Assembly: GCA_041740935.1 (NCBI GenBank)
Contig: JBGSLA010000255.1
Location: 1 to 14,203, forward strand
Origin: JBGSLA01 sp041740935
GTDB taxonomy: Bacteria > Desulfobacterota > Desulfobaccia > Desulfobaccales > 0-14-0-80-60-11
Length of the DNA stretch: 14,203 nt
Direction: 5' to 3'
Part shown: positions 1-7,750 of the stretch, piece after piece
Layout: each line of letters starts with the position of its first letter
Position numbering within the stretch: the first letter of the stretch is position 1
Made by a program: the position numbers and the translations under genes
Notes under the pieces: model-generated
Databases searched by the model: none
The model's input: the letters and a program-made list of their open reading frames with translations, nothing else
Told to the model about the DNA's origin: nothing

Positions 1-134
1 GGGAGCCACCGCTCCCCCAGCCCTCCCCCCAGAAAAAATTTTCATCCTTTACGGGTGTGAGCCCAAGGGCCTCTATGTCACTGAGACTCACCAGAGCAGC
101 CGGGAGCACAGAAGGCCTCCCTTGGCCCCTCCCT
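1..134. repeat. Intergenic stretch with partial GC palindrome
   Basis: No gene is visible. Bases 1-43 look like the right-hand part of the GC palindrome seen complete at 12903-12972: a CCCTCCCCCC tract followed by AGAAAAAATTTTC, matching CCCTCCCCCC plus AGAGAGAATTTTC there. The left arm would lie outside the window. The remainder to 134 is C-rich and separates this repeat from the stop codon of the glutamine amidotransferase gene. I see no T-tract terminator for that gene here. Confidence 0.5.
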
Positions 135-701
135 TCACCTCCCCAGATTTAAAAAATTCGCCGCCAATTCATAGCCATAATCAGTCAAAAAAGATTCGGG
201 ATGAAACTGCACCCCGTGGAGGGGATAGCGGCGATGGCTCAGGCCCATGACCACGCCGTCGGTGGTCCAGGCGGTGACCTCCAAATCTGCTGAGGCGGGG
301 ACGGCCATGAGGGAATGGTAGCGGGCCCCCTGAAACGGCGAGGGAATGCCGGCAAACAGCCCCCGGCCGGCGTGATGTATCTGAGAGCATTTGCCATGCA
401 CCGGCAGGGGCGAGCGGCTGGTGACGCCCCCCCAGACCTCATTTAAAGCCTGATGCCCCAGGCATACCCCGAGGATGGGAATGTCCCCCTGGAAGTGGGC
501 GATCACCGCCTTGCTGATGCCCGCCTGGGCCGGGGCCTTGGGCCCCGGAGAAATGCACAGCCAGCGGGGCCGCAAGGCCGCGATCTTCTCCAGAGTCACC
601 GCGTCGTGGCGAAAGACCCGGACCTCCAGGTCGAATGCATAAAACAGCTGCACCAGATTGAAGGTAAAGGAATCGTAATTGTCGATCATCACCAGGCGCA
701 T
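135..701 (-). CDS. pabA/trpG: Glutamine amidotransferase subunit of anthranilate / aminodeoxychorismate synthase (PabA/TrpG)
   Basis: Class I glutamine amidotransferase, 188 residues, close to the usual length. It hydrolyses glutamine and passes ammonia to a TrpE or PabB partner acting on chorismate, in tryptophan or folate synthesis in the cytoplasm. The N-terminus MRLVMIDNYDSFTFNL is typical of the family. The nucleophile Cys80 lies in GVCLGHQ, and the other catalytic residues are in FHPES (His167, Glu169). The oxyanion loop reads SPGPKAP, where SPGPGTP is usual. An in-frame ORF continues to 806, but that extension is Pro-rich and unlike the family, so I start at the ATG at 701, preceded by a modest GGGTGA. 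No trpE or pabB lies in the window, so the pathway (Trp, folate or shared) cannot be decided. A terminator-like hairpin lies 25 bp upstream. Confidence 0.93.
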   Translation of the reverse strand: MRLVMIDNYDSFTFNLVQLFYAFDLEVRVFRHDAVTLEKIAALRPRWLCISPGPKAPAQAGISKAVIAHFQGDIPILGVCLGHQALNEVWGGVTSRSPLPVHGKCSQIHHAGRGLFAGIPSPFQGARYHSLMAVPASADLEVTAWTTDGVVMGLSHRRYPLHGVQFHPESFLTDYGYELAANFLNLGR

Positions 702-711
702 GGCATCACCC

Positions 712-750
712 GAAAAAGAAAAAGACCACCCAGGGAGCCTGGGTGGCCTC
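712..750 (-). terminator. Intrinsic-terminator-like hairpin in the pabA/trpG leader
   Basis: Read on the minus strand, CCACCCAGG (746-738) and CCTGGGTGG (734-726) form a perfect 9-bp stem with a 3-nt loop, extendable by G-U and G-C pairs. It is followed at once by TCTTTTTCTTTTTC (about 725-712). This has the form of a Rho-independent terminator pointing into the pabA/trpG start at 701. It either ends transcription from the minus-strand gene at 836-1207 or acts as an attenuator inside the pabA/trpG leader; a possible promoter at 806-778 makes the second reading possible. Confidence 0.6.
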
Positions 751-777
751 GGTGGGCCTGACATAACTCCATGAATC

Positions 778-806
778 TTTTTAATCAAGGGATAGGGGAA
801 TGTCAA
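778..806 (-). promoter_or_regulatory. Possible promoter for pabA/trpG
   Basis: On the minus strand a perfect TTGACA (806-801) is followed after 17 nt by TAAAAA (783-778), or after 16 nt by TTAAAA. The -35 box is ideal and the -10 box poor. The position, between the stop of the zinc-ribbon gene (836) and the terminator-like hairpin, would give a leader of about 70 nt containing that hairpin. Confidence 0.35.
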
Positions 807-835
807 GCGTTTTCCGGCGCGGGTTTCTGAGCCTC

Positions 836-1207
836 TTATTGTGGATCAGAGCTTTCCTGGGGCTCCGGCGGATGTATCAGGCGGACAAAGTAGAGGGTGC
901 CGAAGGCGTGGCCGCCGACCCGATGGTTCAGGGCGTTATACTGGCCCAAAGAAGTGTCTTCATAATCGCTCCCCGGGCTCAGAGTTATGGCCTGGTCCCA
1001 ATCGCCGCCGCAGGCCTGGACCACAGTCTGAAGCAGGACGGCGCCGCCGTTTCTGGCGGTGGGGTCCAGGGCGTAGTGAGCCCCGCAGGGGCAGGCGCCG
1101 CCGTCGAATTCAAACCACAGACCATCCAGCTCCTGCGGGGGCTCGATGCGCTGGCGGCAGAAGGGGCAAATGGGCGGCCTGAGGCGGTCTTGGGGGGAAT
1201 TAAACAA
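836..1207 (-). CDS. Small zinc-ribbon-like protein of unknown function
   Basis: A 123-residue protein that I do not recognise. The N-terminal part has ICPFC and, after about 28 residues, ACPCG; two closely spaced Cys pairs of this kind suggest a zinc ribbon. The rest is soluble-looking, with a Gly/Asp-rich stretch (GGDWDQAITLSPGSDYEDTS) and no membrane segment. The frame is open to a TTG at 1294, but that has no ribosome binding site. The TTG at 1207 has AAGGAGG exactly 7 nt upstream (1221-1215 on the minus strand), so I choose it. A 182-codon frame on the plus strand covers the same bases but lacks any motif and is taken as a shadow. The gene diverges from the small-protein operon at 1404. 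Nucleic-acid or protein binding through the zinc site is only a guess. Confidence 0.65.
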   Translation of the reverse strand: MFNSPQDRLRPPICPFCRQRIEPPQELDGLWFEFDGGACPCGAHYALDPTARNGGAVLLQTVVQACGGDWDQAITLSPGSDYEDTSLGQYNALNHRVGGHAFGTLYFVRLIHPPEPQESSDPQ

Positions 1208-1344
1208 AGGGTGGCCTCCTTGTGGGGGAGGGAGGCGCCGCCCCAGAAGCTGAGGCGTCCTCCCGGTTCCGTTGGGATCGGTCGGCAAGACCAACTACAG
1301 ATTATTATCGCAGGTTTTTTCTTGGCCGGCAATTCCCGCTTCTA

Positions 1345-1373
1345 TTGACACCAATCCCCAGGGTACTTATTAT
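1345..1373 (+). promoter_or_regulatory. Sigma-70-type promoter of the small-protein operon
   Basis: TTGACA (1345-1350), a 17-nt spacer and TATTAT (1368-1373) give a near-consensus promoter. A transcript would start near 1380 and reach the ATG at 1404 after about 24 nt. It should drive the two 52/53-residue genes and probably the phosphoesterase after them. Confidence 0.75.
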
Positions 1374-1403
1374 GGAGACAATCCCGCCGAAAGGAGAGTC
1401 TGT

Positions 1404-1562
1404 ATGGCGAAAGTTACCATCACCTTCAGCGACGTCGAGCAGCAGCGGATCGAGGCGCTCGTCATTGACAAAGATCAGGACGAAGCCTTGAAATATCTGT
1501 CGGACCTGTTGGATAAAGTCAAAGAGCATCCCGGGCACGCCTGTGGGCCGAAAGCGGTCTAA
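1404..1562 (+). CDS. 52-residue protein, first of a tandem paralogous pair
   Basis: Small soluble protein of unknown function. It begins with ATG at 1404 behind AAGGAG at 1391-1396 (7-nt spacing) and a near-consensus promoter, so expression looks likely. The sequence is acidic/basic and probably helical: FSDVEQQRIEALVIDKDQDE, then a central EALKYLSDLLDKVKE helix, then the C-terminal motif HPGHACGPK with the only cysteine. It is about 50% identical (27 of 52 positions by my hand alignment) to the protein encoded right after it, sharing QQ-x2-E-x2-VIDKD-x2-EALK and HPG-x-ACG-x-K. There is no signal peptide or membrane segment. The conserved His-Pro-Gly...Cys tail might bind a metal or partner, but this is speculation. 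I do not recognise the family. Confidence 0.8.
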   Translation: MAKVTITFSDVEQQRIEALVIDKDQDEALKYLSDLLDKVKEHPGHACGPKAV

Positions 1563-1600
1563 AGCAACCGGGGCGCGCCATTTTACCTGAGGGGAAAATT

Positions 1601-1762
1601 ATGGCAGACAAGCAGATCGTTTTTGAAGACACGGACCAGCAACAACTTGAGGGCATCGTCATCGACAAGGACAAGGAAGAGGCCCTGAAATTCCTCGCTC
1701 ACCTGGTGGAGGTTTTTAAAGGCCACCCAGGCGTCGCCTGCGGCTTCAAGGGATTTAAATAA
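1601..1762 (+). CDS. 53-residue protein, second of the tandem pair
   Basis: Paralogue of the gene 38 bp upstream, starting with ATG at 1601 behind GAGGGGAAAATT. The order of features is the same: IVFEDTDQQQLEGIVIDKDK, an EALKFLAHLVEVFK helix and a HPGVACGFKGFK tail. Two tandem copies that have diverged while keeping VIDKD, EALK, HPG and ACG point to selection on both. The distance to the next start (1797) is 34 bp, so the pair is probably cotranscribed with the phosphoesterase. Function unknown. Confidence 0.78.
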   Translation: MADKQIVFEDTDQQQLEGIVIDKDKEEALKFLAHLVEVFKGHPGVACGFKGFK

Positions 1763-1796
1763 CCGCAGCGCCGTCGGCTCAGATTGCGGAGGAGGC

Positions 1797-2429
1797 ATGG
1801 GGAGGCTGGCCCTGGTGGCCGATACCCACACCTACCAGGACGGCCTTCCCAGGCTGTTTCGTTTCTTCGAAGGGCAAGGCATACACCACCTTGCGTGTTT
1901 AGGCGACTGCCCCCCGCAACCCTTCCGCCCCTGGCTGAAGAGCAATCCCCTGCACCGGCTTTTTTGGGTGTATGACTTCCACGGCCCCAAGATGGCCGAC
2001 GCCAGCCGCTGCGCCATGGCCCTGGACCTGGACGGCCGGGTTTTCCTGGCCCACACCCGGGCCATTCTGTGGAATCATTTCAAGAATCAGATTCACACTT
2101 ATCTGGGGGCTCCCCCCAGCGGGCGCGCCCCCATGCTCCTGTGCCACGGGCACACCCACGTGCCCAGCCTGACCCTTTTTCAGCCCCCGGCCAGCCGCCT
2201 GCTGTATATCAACGACGCCCTGCGCCCCCAGGACTTCCGGCCCCGCCAGGCCTGTATGGCCCTCGATCCCGATACCGTTTACCTCGTCGTGCCCGGAGCC
2301 TTTACCATGGAGGAGGAACGCCACCCCACCTTCAGTTTCGCGGTGGTGGATCTGGAGAGGCACCGGTTGGTCATGGTGTCTCTGAAGGACCTGGCCCCGC
2401 TGGAGAGCCTCGAACTTTTTGCGGAGTGA
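1797..2429 (+). CDS. Calcineurin-like metallophosphoesterase (YfcE-type), atypical
   Basis: A 210-residue protein with the metallophosphoesterase ligand pattern: DTH at residues 9-11, GD at 36-37, a His in FLAHTR (86) and CHGHTH at 116-121. In the YfcE family these coordinate two metals for phosphodiester or phosphomonoester hydrolysis. The usual GNHD/GNCD block is replaced by VYDFHG (58-63), so the Asn that normally contacts metal and phosphate is absent, although Asp60 and His62 are there. The protein is also longer than YfcE, with an insert between residues 100 and 112 and an extra C-terminal part ending SLELFAE. The ATG at 1797 follows GGAGGAGG (1788-1795). It is third in a likely operon with the two mini-proteins. 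The substrate is unknown, and activity may be altered by the missing Asn. Confidence 0.85.
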   Translation: MGRLALVADTHTYQDGLPRLFRFFEGQGIHHLACLGDCPPQPFRPWLKSNPLHRLFWVYDFHGPKMADASRCAMALDLDGRVFLAHTRAILWNHFKNQIHTYLGAPPSGRAPMLLCHGHTHVPSLTLFQPPASRLLYINDALRPQDFRPRQACMALDPDTVYLVVPGAFTMEEERHPTFSFAVVDLERHRLVMVSLKDLAPLESLELFAE

Positions 2430-2496
2430 GGCTGTTGGCTTTAAATCACGCGCAGTAATTTCAGGCTGTTGAGACAATCCGGCGGGAATCTGTTCT

Positions 2497-2622
2497 GAAA
2501 AGTCCAAAGTCCGTAGTCCAAGGTCCAGCGTCCAGGGGGATAGCGGCGAGCGGTGCCCGTCCTACGCGGCTTTTCATGCTTTCCGGGTGAGCCGCCGGCC
2601 CATGAGGAACTCTCCCCAAAAA
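2497..2622 (+). repeat. Composite intergenic repeat, copy 1
   Basis: Five 7-bp units from 2499 to 2533 (AAAGTCC, AAAGTCC, GTAGTCC, AAGGTCC, AGCGTCC) are followed by ATAGCGGCGAGCGGTGCCCG, then CTTTTCATGCTTT and GTGAGCCG...CATGAGGAACT. The same order is found at 3820 and 12777. This copy lacks the terminal GGGGGAGGG palindrome. It fills most of the spacer between the phosphoesterase and the FAD oxidoreductase; no gene is evident from 2430 to 2668. Confidence 0.8.
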
Positions 2623-2668
2623 AGACCAAAGGCTTGCCCCCGGGGGAAAGGAGATTATTTTAAGAACC

Positions 2669-3796
2669 ATGGCTAAACATCTGGTTTTGATCGGCGCCGG
2701 GCATGCGCATCTGACCTGCCTGAAGCAGCTGGGGGATTTTACCGCCCGGGGCCACCAAGTGACGGTGATCGGCCCCGACGTTCACCATTATTATTCCGGC
2801 ATGGGGCCCGGCATGTTGGGGCAGACCTACCGGCCCCAGGAAATCCGCTTTCACAGTCAGCGGCTGGCCGAGCAGGGCGGCGCCCGCTTCCTCAAAGGGC
2901 TGGTGGCGCAGGTGCGCCCGGAAGCCCGCCGGCTGGTGCTGGCCTCGGGGGAGGAAATCCCCTATGACGTGGTGTCCTTCAACGTCGGCAGCGGCATCCC
3001 CGCAGACCGGGTGGCTATCCGGGATGACGCCGGGGTGTTCACGGTCAAGCCCATCGAGCACCTCCTCAGGGCCCAACAGGCGATCCTGGCGCGCCTTCCG
3101 GCAAAAACCCTGGAGATCGTGGTGGTGGGCGGCGGCCCCGCCGGGGTGGAAATCTCCGGCAATCTCTGGCGCCTGGTGACCCAAAACCGCGGGTCGCTGA
3201 ACCTCACCCTGGTGGCCGGACGGCGGTTGATGCCGGCCTTCCCCGGCAAGGTTCGGAACCTGGCCCTGGCCTCTTTTCAACGCCGGGGCATCCGCGTCCT
3301 GGAGGGCGCCCATCTCAAAGAAATTCACCAGGGCAAAGCCTTGCTGAGTGACGGCGGGGAACTTCCTTGCGCTTTTCTGTTTCTGGCCCTGGGGGTCCGG
3401 CCGCCCGGCCTGTTCCAGGATTCGGGTCTCCCCACCGGGCCGGATGGCGGCCTGTTGGTCAATGAATTTTTGCAATCGGTGGCCCACCCGGAGATGTTCG
3501 GCGGCGGCGACTGCATCTCGTTTCAGCCCCAGCCTCTGGATAAGGTGGGGGTTTATGCGGTGAGGCAAAATCCGGTGCTGCGGGACAACCTCCTGGCCGC
3601 CCTGGAAGGCCGCCCCTTAAGGCCCTTTCAACCGCAAAAGGCTTACTTGCTCATATTCAATATGGGGGATGGGAGGGGCATCTTTTGGAAGAAAAACTTC
3701 ATCTTTGACGGACGTCTGGCCTTTTTCCTGAAAGATTTCATCGACCGCCGGTTCATGCGGCAGTTTCAGATATCGGGAGAGCTTGACGAGGTCTGA
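2669..3796 (+). CDS. FAD-dependent pyridine-nucleotide oxidoreductase (NDH-2-like, SelD-associated type)
   Basis: A 375-residue two-Rossmann flavoprotein. The FAD-binding motif is IGAGHAHL (residues 8-15) at the N-terminus, followed by HHYYSGMGPGML (39-50). The NAD(P)-binding motif is VVVGGGPAGVEI (151-162), and the second FAD motif is GGGDC (278-282). The C-terminal LKDFIDRRFM resembles NDH-2 and related proteins. The YSGM-x-PG signature and overall layout recall the family often fused or adjacent to selenide water dikinase (TIGR03169 type). No SelD lies in this window; the AIR-synthase-fold gene at 7751 is ThiL. The redox-active CxxC of disulfide reductases is missing, so it probably passes electrons from NAD(P)H to a quinone or other small acceptor. 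Start: ATG at 2669, with AAAGGAG at 2647-2653, a long 15-nt spacing. Probably a single-gene unit flanked by composite repeats. Confidence 0.88.
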   Translation: MAKHLVLIGAGHAHLTCLKQLGDFTARGHQVTVIGPDVHHYYSGMGPGMLGQTYRPQEIRFHSQRLAEQGGARFLKGLVAQVRPEARRLVLASGEEIPYDVVSFNVGSGIPADRVAIRDDAGVFTVKPIEHLLRAQQAILARLPAKTLEIVVVGGGPAGVEISGNLWRLVTQNRGSLNLTLVAGRRLMPAFPGKVRNLALASFQRRGIRVLEGAHLKEIHQGKALLSDGGELPCAFLFLALGVRPPGLFQDSGLPTGPDGGLLVNEFLQSVAHPEMFGGGDCISFQPQPLDKVGVYAVRQNPVLRDNLLAALEGRPLRPFQPQKAYLLIFNMGDGRGIFWKKNFIFDGRLAFFLKDFIDRRFMRQFQISGELDEV

Positions 3797-3819
3797 GCGG
3801 GTCTTGGGTTTTCTGTCTT

Positions 3820-3998
3820 GAAAAGTCCAAAGTCCAGGGTCCAGGGTCCAAAGTCCAAGGTCATAGCGGCGGGCGCTGCCCGCCCGCGCTTTTCATGCTT
3901 TAGGGGTGAGCCGCAGGCTGATGAAGAACTGTCTTGGAAAGATTTTTCGTGGGGGAGGGGGCCAGGGGCCGGTGGGTCCCTTACCCCCTCCCCTATAC
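3820..3998 (+). repeat. Composite intergenic repeat, copy 2
   Basis: Six 7-bp units at 3822-3863 (AAAGTCC x2, AGGGTCC x2, AAAGTCC, AAGGTCA) lead into ATAGCGGCGGGCGCTGCCCG, a GCGGGC/GCCCGC hairpin, then CTTTTCATGCTTTAGGGG, GTGAGCCGCAGGCT, and finally the GTGGGGGAGGGGGCCAGGGG palindrome with its right arm at 3983-3993. The orientation is the same as copies 1 and 3. It begins 24 bp after the stop of the FAD oxidoreductase. The window from 3797 to 4132 holds no convincing gene. Confidence 0.85.
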
Positions 3999-4012
3999 CC
4001 CCTGAACCGGAA

Positions 4013-4055
4013 GCACAGGCGTCCCGCCTGTGCTGCACAGGCAAGATGCCTGTGG
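4013..4055. repeat. Paired-hairpin REP/BIME-like element
   Basis: Two perfect or near-perfect hairpins stand one base apart: GCACAGGC-gtccc-GCCTGTGC (4013-4033) and GCACAGGC-aagat-GCCTGTGG (4035-4055). Related paired or single hairpins occur at 6939, 7576, 10258 and 11487. It lies between two convergent genes, where it could also slow or stop transcription or protect 3' ends, but there is no T-tract. Confidence 0.8.
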
Positions 4056-4132
4056 TCCCGACAATAGGAGGCCGTAGCGGGAAATCGCCGTGCCTCCCGC
4101 CTTTTAGGTGAATATTTTTTCAGAAAACAACG

Positions 4133-4684
4133 TCAGATTGTCCCCAAACCCGCCTCAGAATCCGGAATCAGTGTGATGTTCCCCTCCCGCAGTTCGGCCA
4201 GCACCGCCTCGTCGGTGGGGAAGGCCAGGGGCGCCGGGGGCGAGGCCAGGGGGAAAAAATCTACCATATCCAGGTCATCCGCAGCCTGAAGCGCGCCGCC
4301 CAGCACCCGGCCGGCGAACCACAGCCCCACCGTCAGGCGTTCCGGGTCATGAAAATTGGAGTACACCGAGAGGATCGGGCCCAATTCCACGATGAGCCCG
4401 GTCTCCTCCTGAAACTCCCGCCGGGCGGCGGACTGCACCTCCTCGCCCCATTCCACATACCCGCAGGGAATGCACCAGCGCCCGATATAAAGCCCGCCGG
4501 CGCGCCGGCCCCAGAGGATATGCTGTCCCCGACGAACCACCACCGCCACCCCCACCGCGGGATTGACGTAGAGAGTTTTGCGACAGTCCCGGCAAACCAG
4601 GCGCGGGCGTTCGCCCCGGACCTCATGGGCCAGCGGACCGCCGCAGCAGGGACAGAAGCGGTAGCGGGAGGGCGTGCAGGACAT
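4133..4684 (-). CDS. Nudix hydrolase with N-terminal zinc ribbon
   Basis: A 183-residue protein. Residues 11-34 carry CPCC and CRDC, a zinc ribbon like that of NudC-type NADH pyrophosphatases. The Nudix box is complete at residues 75-97: Gly75, Glu81, then REFQEETGL, supplying the Mg-binding glutamates for hydrolysis of a nucleoside diphosphate linked to another moiety. The length is shorter than NudC (about 257 in E. coli) and fits the compact ribbon-Nudix proteins of unknown substrate. Start: ATG at 4684, with GGGGAG about 11 nt upstream. It diverges from the EF-G gene across 140 bp. Cytoplasmic; the substrate cannot be told from sequence. Confidence 0.9.
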   Translation of the reverse strand: MSCTPSRYRFCPCCGGPLAHEVRGERPRLVCRDCRKTLYVNPAVGVAVVVRRGQHILWGRRAGGLYIGRWCIPCGYVEWGEEVQSAARREFQEETGLIVELGPILSVYSNFHDPERLTVGLWFAGRVLGGALQAADDLDMVDFFPLASPPAPLAFPTDEAVLAELREGNITLIPDSEAGLGTI

Positions 4685-4749
4685 GGGCTGTCGATCTCCC
4701 CAAAGGAAGACGGAGCACGAGCGGCGCCCCGTTTTCGAGTGCCTTCCAC

Positions 4750-4755
4750 TATAAT
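4750..4755 (+). promoter_or_regulatory. Possible -10 box for the EF-G gene
   Basis: A perfect TATAAT stands 70 bp before the GTG start in the divergent spacer, but no good -35 box is found 16-18 nt upstream. The surrounding bases also resemble a -10 on the opposite strand (TATTAT), so the site could serve the Nudix gene instead. Confidence 0.35.
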
Positions 4756-4824
4756 AGAGCTTGCAAGGAAGGGCAATTTCATTTACAAAAAACGATGTTT
4801 CTCATTTTTTAGGGAGAAGATGGC

Positions 4825-6864
<2,040 letters not shown>

Positions 6865-6867
6865 TTT

Positions 6868-6924
6868 GTGGGTGGAGGGCCAGGGAACAAACTCCCTATC
6901 CCCACGTACCCTCTCCCGACCCAC
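6868..6924. repeat. Degenerate GTGGG...CCCAC palindrome
   Basis: GTGGGTGGAGGG (6868-6879) and CCCTCTCCCGACCCAC (6909-6924) form an imperfect inverted repeat three bases after the EF-G stop. It resembles the GTGGGGGAGGG palindrome of copies 2 and 3 of the composite repeat and includes the same CCAGGG after the left arm. There is no T-run, so it is not a standard intrinsic terminator. Confidence 0.5.
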
Positions 6925-6938
6925 CTAAATTGGTGGCA

Positions 6939-6953
6939 CAGGTTTTTAACCTG
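6939..6953. repeat. Single small hairpin of the REP-like family
   Basis: CAGGTT-ttt-AACCTG is a perfect 6-bp stem within GGTGGCACAGG...CCTGCGC, matching the GCACAGGC hairpins at 4013-4055 in flanking bases. It lies in the 167-bp spacer before the nucleoside diphosphate kinase gene. Confidence 0.55.
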
Positions 6954-7031
6954 CGCTCTGGCAAAAGAAAAATTTCCTAACTGAGAGCCTATTATTATTA
7001 GAGCAAAAATAATTTTTCAGAAGGTTGAGGT

Positions 7032-7451
7032 ATGGCAACCGAAAAAACTTTATCCTTAATCAAACCCGACGGGGTCTCCCGGGGGCTCATCGGCGAAGTT
7101 ATCGGACGTTTTGAAAAGGCTGGCCTGAAAATAAAGGCCATGAAACTGGTCCATCTCACCCTGGGCCAGGCCCGGGCCTTTTATGCGGTCCATCAGGCAC
7201 GGCCCTTTTTCGACAGCCTCACCACCTTCATGAGCTCCGGACCCATTGTGGCCATGATCCTCGAAGGCGAAGGCGCCATCCAGCGCAACCGGGACCTCAT
7301 GGGGGCTACGGACTACCGCCAGGCAGCCGTGGGGACCATCCGGGCGGATTTCGCCCGGGACATCGAGGCCAACATCGTCCACGGCTCGGACGGCCCGGAC
7401 ACCGCCACCACCGAAATCGCCTTTTTTTTCGACGCCCTGGAGATGGTTTAA
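7032..7451 (+). CDS. ndk: Nucleoside diphosphate kinase
   Basis: A 139-residue enzyme, the standard bacterial length, that transfers the gamma phosphate of ATP to other (deoxy)nucleoside diphosphates through a phospho-histidine. KPDGV is at 11-15, RNRDLMGATD follows at 85-94, and the active-site segment NIVHGSD has His117 as phosphate carrier. All signature residues that I can check are present. Start: ATG at 7032 behind AAGGTTGAGG (7021-7030). Its promoter is not obvious; TATTATTATTA sits about 40 bp upstream with no clear -35. The stop is followed within one base by a 7-bp tandem array. Confidence 0.97.
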   Translation: MATEKTLSLIKPDGVSRGLIGEVIGRFEKAGLKIKAMKLVHLTLGQARAFYAVHQARPFFDSLTTFMSSGPIVAMILEGEGAIQRNRDLMGATDYRQAAVGTIRADFARDIEANIVHGSDGPDTATTEIAFFFDALEMV

Positions 7452-7452
7452 C

Positions 7453-7494
7453 AGGCTATAAGCTTTAAGCCATAAGCCATAAGCTTTAAGCTTT
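7453..7494. repeat. 7-bp tandem array (AAGCTTT type), left
   Basis: Six units: AGGCTAT, AAGCTTT, AAGCCAT, AAGCCAT, AAGCTTT, AAGCTTT. The period is exactly 7, as in the AAAGTCC arrays, but the unit sequence is different. A related array lies in opposite orientation at 7711-7745, so the two bracket a 216-bp non-coding segment. Confidence 0.8.
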
Positions 7495-7575
7495 AAAGAA
7501 ACCGTAAAGGAGGGGGGTCGCTCGCCGGCTGCCGGCGGCCGACTGCTTTGAAAAATTTTTCTAAGAGCTGTATTC

Positions 7576-7636
7576 CGGTGGGGCGGCCGTCCCTGGCCGT
7601 CCAGTGTTCCGGCGGGCACGGAGGCCCGCTCCACCG
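7576..7636. repeat. Paired-hairpin REP-like element between ndk and thiL
   Basis: Outer arms CGGTGG (7576-7581) and CCACCG (7631-7636) enclose two hairpins: CGGCC-gtccct-GGCCG (7584-7599) and GCGGGC-acggag-GCCCGC (7612-7629). The clover-like arrangement resembles the elements at 4013 and 10258. The whole spacer 7452-7750 holds only repeats. Confidence 0.7.
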
Positions 7637-7710
7637 AATTTTTCTTGTTTTTGAGAGAGCCGCAAACTCATGAAGTGCAGTCCAGTCAGCTTCGAGGCAT
7701 GCTTTTTTTT

Positions 7711-7745
7711 AGCTTACAGCTTATAGCCTACAGCTTAAAGCCCAT
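7711..7745. repeat. 7-bp tandem array (AAGCTTT type), right, abutting thiL
   Basis: Five units: AGCTTAC, AGCTTAT, AGCCTAC, AGCTTAA, AGCCCAT. On the minus strand they read as AAGCTRT-like heptads matching the array at 7453-7494, so this copy is inverted relative to it. It is preceded by a T8 run and ends 5 bp before the thiL ATG, taking the place where a ribosome binding site should be. Confidence 0.78.
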
Positions 7746-7750
7746 AGATT

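Noticed and set aside
800..1348. 182-codon plus-strand frame over the zinc-ribbon gene
   Set aside because: The minus-strand frame has paired Cys motifs and a TTG start with ideal AAGGAGG spacing; the plus frame has neither.
2660..3568. 302-codon minus-strand frame opposite the FAD oxidoreductase
   Set aside because: Shadow of a gene with clear FAD and NAD motifs; no recognisable motif of its own.
2499..3863. AAAGTCC arrays as a CRISPR
   Set aside because: The units are 7 bp and contiguous, without spacers, and no cas gene is present.
3766..4111. Short frames reading the heptad array as LDFGLF-type peptide repeats
   Set aside because: 21 bp equals three heptads and seven codons, so any frame through the array yields a 7-residue repeat automatically; there is no start signal or conservation.
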